The position numbers were made by a program, and so were the translations under genes. From contig JALHPG010000002.1 in the NCBI GenBank assembly GCA_022842625.1, forward strand, positions 62,001 to 126,000: a DNA stretch of 64,000 bases. Reading direction: 5' to 3'. The notes under the pieces are model-generated. The model saw only the letters and a list, made by a program, of their open reading frames with translations. It had not been told where the DNA came from and made no database searches. Below are positions 1 to 8,572 of this stretch, one piece after another; position 1 is the first letter of the stretch; the number at the start of each line of letters is the position of its first letter. This DNA is from Bacteroidia bacterium (GTDB lineage: Bacteria > Bacteroidota > Bacteroidia > B-17B0 > Aurantibacillaceae).

Positions 1-290
1 GAAGTATGTATGACTTAATGCAAAATGAAAGTTCCCTTAGTCCCGATAAACATTTACTAGGTGAGAGTTTGCAATTAGAAATTACGCGCGCTTTATCAAC
101 GTTAACAGAGCGTGAAGCTGATGTAGTGCAATTATTTTTTGGATTGAGCGGCAAACGTCCGCACTCCTTGGAAGAAATTGGCGAAAAATTTGATCTTACT
201 CGCGAACGCGTTCGTCAAATAAAAGAAAAGGCGGTACGTAGACTTAAACACGGTAGCAGAAGTCGCCTGTTAAAGGCATACTTAGGGTAA
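1..290 (+). CDS. rpoD: RNA polymerase primary sigma factor, C-terminal part (cut by window start)
   Basis: This is the C-terminal end of the housekeeping sigma factor, which directs RNA polymerase to promoters. The reading frame is open through the first bases of the window, so the ATG at 6 is an internal Met and the gene starts outside. What is visible is region 4: 'LTEREADVVQLFFGL' followed by the helix-turn-helix 'SLEEIGEKFDLTRERVRQI', which contacts the -35 element, and then the typical C-terminal 'KAVRRLKHGSRSRLLKAYLG'. The high match of this segment to group 1 sigma factors of Bacteroidota is the basis for the call. A hairpin with a T tract follows the stop codon by about 50 bases. Confidence 0.93.
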   Translation, partial: SMYDLMQNESSLSPDKHLLGESLQLEITRALSTLTEREADVVQLFFGLSGKRPHSLEEIGEKFDLTRERVRQIKEKAVRRLKHGSRSRLLKAYLG

Positions 291-340
291 AAAAGATAGT
301 TTGTGTTGGTTTCTATTTTCATAGGGTAGTAAACCAAGAA

Positions 341-373
341 AACCTTCCTGATTTATATTAGGAGGGTTTTTTA
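341..373 (+). terminator. Intrinsic terminator after rpoD
   Basis: AACCTTCCT pairs with AGGAGGGTT (one G-T wobble) across a 10-base loop and is followed directly by TTTT. It lies between the rpoD stop and the next gene. Confidence 0.8.
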
Positions 374-468
374 CTTTAAAGCCTAACACTGCAACAACAT
401 GACTCAAAGACTCCTTATTCCTCCAAAAAATAAATAATGATACAGATCACTTTTATAGGCATAAATAA

Positions 469-533
469 GTTCAATTTAATAACCTCAAAATATCATAATT
501 CTTCTTATTTTTATGATTCAAAATTAATTGAAC
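469..533 (+). promoter_or_regulatory. Nested inverted repeats in the leader of the AsmA-like gene
   Basis: Two nested inverted repeats end one base before the ATG at 535. The outer arms are GTTCAATT (469-476) and AATTGAAC (526-533). The inner arms are ATCATAA (492-498) and TTATGAT (511-517). If transcribed, the RNA could fold into a long interrupted stem whose base abuts the start codon. A role in translation control is inference only; the region is AT-rich and chance repeats are common there. Confidence 0.4.
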
Positions 534-534
534 C

Positions 535-3363
535 ATGGATACAACAAAACCAAAAAAATCATTACTACGCCGCATTCTTAAATGGAGTGGCATTTCATTA
601 TTATTAATTATTGTTTTATTAATAGCGGCACCATTTATTTTTAAAGATAAAATTATTGCTATTGTTAAAGAGCAGGCAAATAATAATTTAAACGCGAAAG
701 TAGATTTTGGTGAATTTGATCTAACGCTTTTTTCATCGTTTCCTGATTTTAGATTTAAGATCAATAACGTAAGTGTTATTGGTGTAGATGAATTTAAAGA
801 TGATACTTTGGCTTTTATTACTAACCTAAGCACAGACATTAATTTAAAAAGTGTTATTAGTGGTGGTCCATACGGCATTAACTCAATAGTTATTGATAAG
901 GCTCGCATTTTAGGAAAAGTTTTAAAAAATGGTAAAGCAAACTGGGATATTGCAAAACCAAGTACAGACTCTACAGGCGCGCCAACACCTGAATCGGCAG
1001 AGCCTACAAAGTTTGCCATGAAATTAAAAGAATTTAAAATTAAAGAAGCCTACATTGTATACGACGATCAACAAGGTGATATGTATGCGAAATTAGAAAA
1101 CTTTAATTACGACTTAAATGGTGATTTTACACAAGATAATTTTGTTTTAAATAATTTATTAGACATTGCTAAAACAACATTTAAAATGAGTGGTGTTGCT
1201 TATTTAAACGAAGTACACACACATTTAAAAGCAGATCTTGATATGGATATGCCAAAGATGAAATTTACATTTAAAGAAAATGAATTTAGTTTAAATGACT
1301 TAACGTTAGGCTTTGATGGTTTTGTTGAAATGCCTGATACAAACATTAAAATGGATCTGAAGTTTAAAGCTAACCAAACAGAATTTAAATCTATTCTTTC
1401 TCTAATTCCAAGTGTGTATTCAAAAGATTTTGCTTCGGTAAAAACTGCAGGAAAACTTGCTTTAGATGGTTATGCAAACGGAACCTATAACGCTTCGCAG
1501 ATGCCCGCATTTGGTGTTAACCTAAGCATTAAAGATGCGATGTTCAAGTATCCATCGTTACCAAAATCGGTTAACAACATTAATATTGATGTTAAAGTTG
1601 TAAACCCAACCGGTGTGTTAGATGCAACAACTATTGATGTAAATAAATTTCATGTTGAAATGGCCGGTAATCCTATTGATATAACGGCTCATGTTAAAAC
1701 ACCAATTTCAGATCCGGGTTTAAGAGCGGAATTTAGAGGTACAGTTGATCTTTCGTCTGTTAAAGATTTTATTCCAAGTGAAAAAGGTGATGATCTAAGC
1801 GGTATCATTAAATCTGACATCAGTGTTGCCGGTAATATGAGTTCTATCGATAAAAAAGAATACGATAAGTTTAAAGCAAGTGGTTCTTTGGCTATTGATA
1901 AAATGAATTATAAAACAGCCAGCCTTCCATACGAAGTGCATTTAAATACCATGCTTTTGAACTTTACAACGCAATTTGTAGAGTTAGCAAAGTTTGATGC
2001 AAAAATGGGTAAAAGCGATGTTCAGGCAAGTGGGAAAATTGATAATTTAATTCAATACTTGTTTAAAGACAGTTTAATTAAAGGTGCTTTTGCGATCAAC
2101 AGTAATTTAATGGATCTTAACGAATTGATGGGTTCAACTGCTACGTCTACTGCAGCGGCTCCGGCAGCTACAACCGCTCCAACATCAACAGCTTCAACAG
2201 GTGTTGCTGCTGTTCCGGCAAATATCGATTTTAATCTAGATGCAAAAATTGGTAAAGTAATTTATACCAATTTAATTTTAGATAACATGATCGGTAACAT
2301 TGTAGTTAGAAATCAAAAAGTGGATATGACCAATTTAAAAATGAACACCATGGGCGGTGCTTTAACCATCAATGGTTTTTATGAAACATCAAATATTAAA
2401 AAACCAACTACAGGTTTAAATTTAAAAGTTGAGAATTTTGATATACAAGAAACATTTAAAACATTTAACTCTGTTCAAAAATTAGCTCCGGTTGGTCAAT
2501 ATGCTAAAGGTAAATTTACTGCAACCTTAGAAAACTTTAATACTTCTTTAAATGATAAGATGGAACCGGATTTAAATGCTGTAAAAGCAAATGGTGTATT
2601 TAAAACAGATAAAGTAAATGTTGGTGGTTTTCCTCCTTTCATGAAATTAGGCGAAGCCTTAAAAATTGAGCAATTAAAAAATATGGATGTAAGTAATCTG
2701 TTAGTTAACTATCAAATTAAAGATGGTAGAGTTGTTATGGCACCGTTTGATACTAAGATCTCTAACGTGCCAACCAATATTAGCGGTAGCACGGGCTTTG
2801 ATCAAACCATCGATTACAAATGGAAAATGGCTATTCCTAAAAGTATGTTTGGTGGCGCTGCCAATTCTGCTTTAACCGGCTTATTAGCACAAGGTAATGC
2901 TGCGGCAGGAACAAATCTTACAATGGGTGATAAAGTAAATGTAACTGCATTATTTGGCGGTACAGTTATGAAACCAACCGTTAAAACAAGTTTAAAAGAT
3001 GAGGCAAAAAGTACTGTAGCAACGGTTACTACACAAGCACTAAACGCAGGTATTGATAAAGCGCTTGCTGAAGCTCAAAAAATATTAGATGATGCAAAAG
3101 CAAAATGTGAACAATCAAAAGCAGAAGCACAAGCAACTGCTGATAAAACAAAACAAGATGGTTATGCAGAAGCTGACAAATTAGTTGAGCAGGCAGGTAA
3201 TCCGATCGCAAAAATTGCTGCTAAAAAAGCCGCAGAGGTTGCTAAGAAAAAAGTAGATGAAAAAGTACAAAAGATAGTGGATGACGCTGAAGCAAAATGC
3301 TTAAAATCTTTAGAAGATGCTAAAGTAAAAGCCGACGCAAAAGCGGCAGAGAGTAAGAAATAA
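535..3363 (+). CDS. AsmA family envelope protein
   Basis: A 942-residue AsmA-like protein of the type that spans the periplasm and is tied to outer-membrane lipid and protein homeostasis. A basic N-terminus is followed by one membrane helix at about residues 17-35, then the AsmA_N region ('VDFGEFDLTLFSSFPDFRFKI' lies near residue 55) and a long beta-rich domain that resembles lipid-transfer bridge proteins. An Ala/Thr/Pro-rich linker sits near residues 535-560. The last ~110 residues are a charged, Ala/Lys/Glu-rich helical stretch that looks like a coiled coil. The ATG at 535 gives a normal membrane anchor. The gene is monocistronic, with a REP-like repeat and a terminator downstream. The family assignment is solid; the exact substrate is unknown. 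Confidence 0.85.
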   Translation: MDTTKPKKSLLRRILKWSGISLLLIIVLLIAAPFIFKDKIIAIVKEQANNNLNAKVDFGEFDLTLFSSFPDFRFKINNVSVIGVDEFKDDTLAFITNLSTDINLKSVISGGPYGINSIVIDKARILGKVLKNGKANWDIAKPSTDSTGAPTPESAEPTKFAMKLKEFKIKEAYIVYDDQQGDMYAKLENFNYDLNGDFTQDNFVLNNLLDIAKTTFKMSGVAYLNEVHTHLKADLDMDMPKMKFTFKENEFSLNDLTLGFDGFVEMPDTNIKMDLKFKANQTEFKSILSLIPSVYSKDFASVKTAGKLALDGYANGTYNASQMPAFGVNLSIKDAMFKYPSLPKSVNNINIDVKVVNPTGVLDATTIDVNKFHVEMAGNPIDITAHVKTPISDPGLRAEFRGTVDLSSVKDFIPSEKGDDLSGIIKSDISVAGNMSSIDKKEYDKFKASGSLAIDKMNYKTASLPYEVHLNTMLLNFTTQFVELAKFDAKMGKSDVQASGKIDNLIQYLFKDSLIKGAFAINSNLMDLNELMGSTATSTAAAPAATTAPTSTASTGVAAVPANIDFNLDAKIGKVIYTNLILDNMIGNIVVRNQKVDMTNLKMNTMGGALTINGFYETSNIKKPTTGLNLKVENFDIQETFKTFNSVQKLAPVGQYAKGKFTATLENFNTSLNDKMEPDLNAVKANGVFKTDKVNVGGFPPFMKLGEALKIEQLKNMDVSNLLVNYQIKDGRVVMAPFDTKISNVPTNISGSTGFDQTIDYKWKMAIPKSMFGGAANSALTGLLAQGNAAAGTNLTMGDKVNVTALFGGTVMKPTVKTSLKDEAKSTVATVTTQALNAGIDKALAEAQKILDDAKAKCEQSKAEAQATADKTKQDGYAEADKLVEQAGNPIAKIAAKKAAEVAKKKVDEKVQKIVDDAEAKCLKSLEDAKVKADAKAAESKK

Positions 3364-3368
3364 ACTAT

Positions 3369-3424
3369 GTCATGCTGACGAAGGAAGCATCTCAAACGTG
3401 AGATCCCTCCTTCGTCGGGATGAC
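3369..3424. repeat. REP-like palindrome (GTCATSCYGACGAAGG type)
   Basis: Two 26-base arms, starting GTCATGCTGACGAAGGAAGC and, read on the other strand, GTCATCCCGACGAAGGAGGG, flank a 4-base loop (aacg). The arms differ at a few positions. Elements of this look are scattered between genes in many Bacteroidota genomes. It sits directly after the AsmA-like stop codon and before its terminator. Confidence 0.75.
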
Positions 3425-3438
3425 ACACATAAATTAAA

Positions 3439-3467
3439 AACCCTCGGCAAATTGCTGAGGGTTTTTT
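3439..3467 (+). terminator. Intrinsic terminator after the AsmA-like gene
   Basis: AACCCTCGGCAA pairs with TTGCTGAGGGTT (one G-T pair) and is followed by TTTT. The A-rich upstream flank may let it serve the converging GH9 gene as well. Confidence 0.85.
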
Positions 3468-3527
3468 GTTTAAACGGAATAGAATTTAAAAGCAGCGATT
3501 AACCAAAAAAAATTAATCATAACTACA

Positions 3528-5708
3528 TCACTCCTTCACTATCTTTCTGGTCTCTGTTTTATTTTTAGAAACTACTTTCAAAAAATAAATGCCGCTTGCA
3601 AGGTCTGCCAGATCAATATCTACTAAGCCATTAGAAATAATCTCTGTTTTATTATAAAGTTGTTTACCGCTTATATCATATAACAACAAATCAATAGTAT
3701 TTTCGGTAGTATAAAATTTAACGATCACTTTATCCTCTGCCGGTTGAGGATAAACAGTTTGAATAAGGCCCATTCCGTTTTGCTCATTGTTTTTAATACC
3801 TGTTGTTAAGCTGCAAGTTGTGGCTGTGCAATATTTTGAGAGCAACCTAACGTATGCGGCATTGGTGTATATTCCTGCTTCGGTCACCGTCCACGAATTT
3901 AACGGCCAATCGTTATTAAAATCTTTATATGATTTTTGTATTGGCTGCCCCATTGGTGGAGTTACATTAGTTGTGCATAAAGCGTTTACCGTTGGGTTAC
4001 CGCAAGAACCCGGACAGCAAGCATCTAAAGCATAACCGGGGTTTGGCCCACCCGGAATATAACCGGGCGCCGGCCCGTATGTGGACACTCCAACCTCATC
4101 CCATAAAGAACTTCCATCATGGAACCATGCATGATAAAACTGCGACACGGAATTTTCAGCACCATAACTTCCCATATTACTTAAATAGGTTTTTGAATTT
4201 GGATTTACACCATGAAAATAATGTACAAACCCCGAAGCTGCATTTTTATAATTGTTGGCATTTGCAGCATTCAGCGAATATTGATTCATGCTTAAGAACA
4301 TATTCCCTTGTTTAGATTTTGTTTGATTACTATTCCACGTGTAATTGTTATTTGAAAGCCAGGCTCGGTAAGCATCAGTTTTATTGGTATATGCGGGCAA
4401 ATTATCAGCATTGTTGGTTGACATTGATGCAACGTAAGCGTTTATAATCGCTGTTTTTACGGCAGGTGTGGCGCCTGGTGTTTTGGTGTAATAAAGAAGC
4501 GCGTCTTGCTCCGGTCCTTCAAATGGGTATGCAAAGGTCCATAGTAATAAATGAACATTTGCATAATTAGCATCAACAAAAGTTTTATACGAAGCGTTCC
4601 CCGTTAAGGCATACAAATAAATTGCGGCACAAACTTTTCTTGCTGCTAGATCGTAAGCTGCAATCTCCTGCTCACCCGCCGCAAGTAGGCCTGTATTATT
4701 GAAAGTTACGCTTGGGTTAGCAACAGCCCAGGTATAAGCATTTACAGCTGCTGCGTTTAGTTGATTAGAGTATGCTGTTTGAGCGGCGGTAGTATACTGC
4801 ATGGCAGCTAGCGCAAACATAGCTGCACAGGTTAAAGCCGCAGAAGTATTTGCAGGACCATATCGACGATAAGCCACATCTGCACTTGGCGGACTAACAG
4901 CGCCACCTCCCACTACGGAAAGTACAGAACCGTTAGGTTGCTGCATTTTTAAAAGCCAATCTAATTCGTATTTTATTTCATCTAAAATATCCGGAACTCC
5001 ATTTCCGCTTTCCGGGATATTATAATTATCCGTCCACACTAATGGATTTTCTTCATAAGCTAGTAACAGATCGGTTAAAGTACTCCATGTAAAGTTTACA
5101 TATTTATTATAGTCACCGGCATCGTGCCAACCACCCGACAAATTTTTAGAAGTTGAAACTGCCGTATTGTTGTAAAGTCTGCAATCCAAGTCTTGCTGTG
5201 TGTTTGCATGACAAGTTCCATCTGCCCAAGCGGCAGTTGCGTTTGTGGATGATTTAGGAGAGCCGCATCGGGCGTAATAAAACATACGCACGGCTTGAGT
5301 TAATACAGTATTGTAAACACAATCATTTATTTCAAAACGGTAAGAACCTACGTTATTAGTAACATCGTAAATATAATAAGAACCAATTGCGGTTACCGAA
5401 GAAAAATCGAACCACCAGGCCTTATCGCCACTTTGTGTTTGCGTTGCCCCTGCATTCCAAGGTGTAATAGTGGAAGTATAAACTATTGCATCTGTTGTCC
5501 AATCTCTTACTTGATAGCTTGAGCCCGGATTAAACGGGGTGCTGTTATTGTAGCCAGTAATAGGATTTGAGATAACCGCTATTTTTTGCGCGCTTTGCTG
5601 ATACCCGAACTGATCAGTTTTAATGAACTGAACTGTTACAGTTGGTGAAGCTTTCAAAAAAAAGGTCCAAACTAAAATCAAGTGTACTAGGTAAAACTTC
5701 TTTTTCAT
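3528..5708 (-). CDS. Secreted glycoside hydrolase family 9 (endoglucanase-like) with T9SS sorting tail
   Basis: A 726-residue secreted enzyme predicted to cleave beta-1,4-glucan chains. Residues 1-20 form a signal peptide. An Ig-like CelD_N domain (about 25-128) precedes the GH9 (alpha/alpha)6 barrel (about 130-630). 'GGWHDAGDYNKY' at 192-203 carries the catalytic base aspartates, and 'NSWTVTEAGIYTNAAYV' near the end carries the general acid Glu. The 'HYFHGVNPNSKTY' and 'HDGS' stretches match GH9 substrate-cleft motifs. The last ~75 residues, ending 'DLASGIYFLKVVSKNKTETRKIVKE', are a type A T9SS sorting domain that is removed on export. It stands alone, without neighbouring polysaccharide-utilisation genes. 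Cellulose versus another beta-glucan as substrate cannot be decided here. Confidence 0.92.
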   Translation of the reverse strand: MKKKFYLVHLILVWTFFLKASPTVTVQFIKTDQFGYQQSAQKIAVISNPITGYNNSTPFNPGSSYQVRDWTTDAIVYTSTITPWNAGATQTQSGDKAWWFDFSSVTAIGSYYIYDVTNNVGSYRFEINDCVYNTVLTQAVRMFYYARCGSPKSSTNATAAWADGTCHANTQQDLDCRLYNNTAVSTSKNLSGGWHDAGDYNKYVNFTWSTLTDLLLAYEENPLVWTDNYNIPESGNGVPDILDEIKYELDWLLKMQQPNGSVLSVVGGGAVSPPSADVAYRRYGPANTSAALTCAAMFALAAMQYTTAAQTAYSNQLNAAAVNAYTWAVANPSVTFNNTGLLAAGEQEIAAYDLAARKVCAAIYLYALTGNASYKTFVDANYANVHLLLWTFAYPFEGPEQDALLYYTKTPGATPAVKTAIINAYVASMSTNNADNLPAYTNKTDAYRAWLSNNNYTWNSNQTKSKQGNMFLSMNQYSLNAANANNYKNAASGFVHYFHGVNPNSKTYLSNMGSYGAENSVSQFYHAWFHDGSSLWDEVGVSTYGPAPGYIPGGPNPGYALDACCPGSCGNPTVNALCTTNVTPPMGQPIQKSYKDFNNDWPLNSWTVTEAGIYTNAAYVRLLSKYCTATTCSLTTGIKNNEQNGMGLIQTVYPQPAEDKVIVKFYTTENTIDLLLYDISGKQLYNKTEIISNGLVDIDLADLASGIYFLKVVSKNKTETRKIVKE

Positions 5709-5825
5709 AAATAATGTTATTTAAGTGATTATTCAGAACCTTTAATTAAATTTAATATAATTTTCCGAATAGAGAAAATAATATTCTACGCAATACTATT
5801 CTTCCACAATAAACGTTTTTAAAAT

Positions 5826-7022
5826 ATGGTTGAAAATAAATTTACACAACAGTTAGAAGAGTCTTTTTCTTCTAAAGATTATAGTCTGTTTACTCGCCGG
5901 TGCCTGGACTTTACGAATGATTATAGTTTACCAGATAATTTAGTGAACGACATTTTTGAACTACGAAAAAGTTTTTTATCAATTATTGAAGTAAATCCTT
6001 CGCAACAAGATTTGCTTACAAATGAGGCGGCAAGTGTATTAGAAAAATTAAGAACTCAAGATTTTGCTTTAGCACATTCACCGGATAAAATTTCTGACTG
6101 CGTTTTTAAAGCAACAGATATTACAAAACAATTTCATAGTGGCAAAACTCCTTTTAAGTTGCATCCCATTTCGTTTGAATTAAAGTTAGGAGAAATTACA
6201 GGAGTGGTTGGTGAAAACGGGAACGGTAAAACAACCTTGCTAAGAATAATTTCGGGACAACTATCTACAGATTCCGGAACCATTGAGTTTCCTGCACTCG
6301 GACAGTTTTCTAACAACTGGTACGAAGCAAAAAATAAATTCGCATTTATACCTCAACGTATACCAAAATGGCACGGTACATTGTTAGAGAACCTGCTCTT
6401 TTTTGCAACTATACACGATATTACAGGAGAACAAAATTTAAAACAGATCGATTATATTTTATTTCGATTGGGTCTTGATAAATTCAGGGATCTAACATGG
6501 GACCAAATTTCGAGCGGTTATCGTATGCGTTTTGAATTAGCAAAAATGCTCTTGTGGCGTCCGCACTTATTAATATTAGATGAGCCTTTAGCTAATTTAG
6601 ATATTAATGCGCAACAATTATTTTTACAAGACCTTCGGTTTTTTGCACAATCGCAAAGCCATCCCATTGCCATCATTTTAAGCTCGCAGCAGCTCCACGA
6701 AATTGAACGCATAGCAGATAATATTATTTTTATTCGTCAGGGTAAAACAATTTATAACGGTAAACAAATAGAGTTTGGGGTTAACAGGGCAGTAAATAGT
6801 TTTGAGATTGCTGGAAATTTTACGCTGCAACAATTACAAAATTGTTTAACAGAGCCCTTAGGTTATAAAATTGAAGACGCAGGAACTGCATTTATCATAG
6901 CTTGCCGGGTTGAAGTAAAATGGTATGAGGTTTTATCTATCCTGCAAAAAAATGGTTTTGAATTAAATTATTATCGCGATATCAGTCAAAGTACTCGTCA
7001 ATTATTTCATAAAGATATTTAA
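5826..7022 (+). CDS. ABC transporter ATP-binding protein with N-terminal extension
   Basis: A 398-residue ABC ATPase. About 90 residues of predicted helix precede the nucleotide-binding domain, which has Walker A 'GENGNGKTT' at 129-137, signature 'ISSGYRMRFELAK' (an LSGGQ variant), and Walker B 'LLILDEPLANLD'. The H-loop position reads 'ILSSQQLHEIE', so the usual switch His after 'SS' appears to be Gln. A ~90-residue C-terminal domain follows. The next gene, a membrane protein, starts two bases after the stop, so the two are probably a transporter or export module. The transported substrate is not indicated. The family is certain; the biological role is not. Confidence 0.85.
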   Translation: MVENKFTQQLEESFSSKDYSLFTRRCLDFTNDYSLPDNLVNDIFELRKSFLSIIEVNPSQQDLLTNEAASVLEKLRTQDFALAHSPDKISDCVFKATDITKQFHSGKTPFKLHPISFELKLGEITGVVGENGNGKTTLLRIISGQLSTDSGTIEFPALGQFSNNWYEAKNKFAFIPQRIPKWHGTLLENLLFFATIHDITGEQNLKQIDYILFRLGLDKFRDLTWDQISSGYRMRFELAKMLLWRPHLLILDEPLANLDINAQQLFLQDLRFFAQSQSHPIAIILSSQQLHEIERIADNIIFIRQGKTIYNGKQIEFGVNRAVNSFEIAGNFTLQQLQNCLTEPLGYKIEDAGTAFIIACRVEVKWYEVLSILQKNGFELNYYRDISQSTRQLFHKDI

Positions 7023-7023
7023 C

Positions 7024-8490
7024 ATGTTTAAAAAAATAGCTCCCGGTTTTTTAAACCGATTAGACACTTATTTACTTACTAAATTTCCAATTATTTGGAT
7101 CAGTAAAGTACATTACGTAATATGGTTTGGCGCATTACTTTATCTGTTATCTACAGCTATTGGATTTTTAGTGCCAATTAATTTAACCAGCAGAGCCGAT
7201 GATGGTTTGTGGTTTGCATTACTTAGCGTTGTATCCTTTATTATTTCGTGGTTTTGGGGTTTCCGTTACTTGATATTCAATAAAGAAAAAAACTTCGGGA
7301 AATTAAATTTTACCGATGAATACAAAAACTTTTTTCTGGTATTTTTTAGTATCGCTGTTTTTGTGTGGTTTGCATCGCCATTTGTAATAAGTTATAATAC
7401 TAAAATGGCACATCTTTATACAGATGATGAAGTTGTAAAAGATATCAATACGCTTAATGAGCTGGAACCCTATATCCCAACAAGTTATTATTCTTATGAA
7501 AACACCTATGATACCATAAAAAAACAAACTTATTTTAATGTCAATAAATCTAACAGCCTTAACAATTACACTCCCTATCAATATTTAAATGATACAATAA
7601 ACTTCCCTTTGGTATTAAGTAATTACAAACTATTACTGTCTTACAAACCAATAACGGATCTTGAAAAAATAAAAGCGAAAGTTGCTTTACATATTTCTAT
7701 TTGTAAGAAATACGGCATTAATCCTGGGATAAACGAAACTGAAGTAGCACAAAATTATATTAAGGCTCAAAAGGCCGGCTGGCTGAGTGTTGAAGAAATA
7801 AACCTTGGAAACGATTATTACAAAGAAGAAATGCGCATTGCCTTTAATAATTTGTTTGAAGCAAAATTTGGCAAACTATTCATTTGGGATAAAGATTTTT
7901 TATGGGGAATGTTTTATGTTGTTTTTTCGTTAAGCCTGTTGTTGATCTTGTTTAAATTAAATTACTGGAAACAGTTTTTAATTACGGTTATCGTTTTAGG
8001 ATTATATCCTTTGCTGGCATTTATTGTATCGCAAATATTATTTTTAAGTTCAAATAGCGAACGATCATTTCAATGGTTGATCTTTTTATTTTTTGTTGTA
8101 AGCATTGTTAGTTTATTTGTTACTTCAAAAAAACAAACGCAGTTTAAACCAATTTATAATGTCCTTAATCAGGTGTTTTTTCTAACGATCATTTATATGC
8201 CTATGATGGTGGTTTATTATTTAAAAAGGAATACTAGCATTTTTTATGATAATTATTATTATAACTATGGTGGTGCAAGTGCAAGAACAGAAGTAAATAT
8301 GTACGGCCAAAAAATAGAAGTGTATGATTATACGTATTACCTAGATCAATATTTGTCTAATTATTGGCAAGATGAATATGATCTTTGGTTTATGCTTTGC
8401 AAAATTGTTCCTATTATTATATTTTTGGTTTGTTTGCCTTTCATGAAAAAATTATTTGTGAAGCAATTGGCATTGCCAAGGAGGACATAA
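7024..8490 (+). CDS. Polytopic membrane protein, partner of the upstream ABC ATPase
   Basis: A 488-residue membrane protein I do not recognise as a named family. Hydrophobic segments lie near residues 30-52, 63-85, 103-125, 292-311, 317-338, 349-367, 380-398 and 450-472. A polar loop of about 160 residues (130-290) is rich in Tyr and Asn and probably lies outside the cytoplasm. The three-plus-five segment arrangement around one large loop is compatible with an ABC-2-like permease. Its start lies two bases after the ATPase stop, which points to co-translation and a shared complex. Permease function is inferred from context and topology only. Confidence 0.65.
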   Translation: MFKKIAPGFLNRLDTYLLTKFPIIWISKVHYVIWFGALLYLLSTAIGFLVPINLTSRADDGLWFALLSVVSFIISWFWGFRYLIFNKEKNFGKLNFTDEYKNFFLVFFSIAVFVWFASPFVISYNTKMAHLYTDDEVVKDINTLNELEPYIPTSYYSYENTYDTIKKQTYFNVNKSNSLNNYTPYQYLNDTINFPLVLSNYKLLLSYKPITDLEKIKAKVALHISICKKYGINPGINETEVAQNYIKAQKAGWLSVEEINLGNDYYKEEMRIAFNNLFEAKFGKLFIWDKDFLWGMFYVVFSLSLLLILFKLNYWKQFLITVIVLGLYPLLAFIVSQILFLSSNSERSFQWLIFLFFVVSIVSLFVTSKKQTQFKPIYNVLNQVFFLTIIYMPMMVVYYLKRNTSIFYDNYYYNYGGASARTEVNMYGQKIEVYDYTYYLDQYLSNYWQDEYDLWFMLCKIVPIIIFLVCLPFMKKLFVKQLALPRRT

Positions 8491-8521
8491 GAATTTTGCC
8501 TTTGCTACTTCACGAAATAAA

Positions 8522-8547
8522 AAAAGCCTCTTTACAGAGGCTTTAAT
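8522..8547. terminator. Bidirectional terminator between converging genes
   Basis: AAAGCCTCT and AGAGGCTTT form a perfect 9-bp stem with a TTAC-type loop, flanked by an A run on the left and T-rich sequence on the right. It serves the ABC/membrane pair and possibly rng coming from the other side. Confidence 0.8.
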
Positions 8548-8572
8548 TTAATTAGTGAAATTCGCAGCTTAA

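Noticed and set aside
471-1019. 182-aa minus-strand ORF opposite the AsmA-like gene
   Set aside because: It is a shadow of the AsmA-like coding frame; no family pattern and no context.
3787-4315. Two plus-strand ORFs opposite the GH9 gene
   Set aside because: Shadows in other frames of a well-supported GH9 coding sequence.
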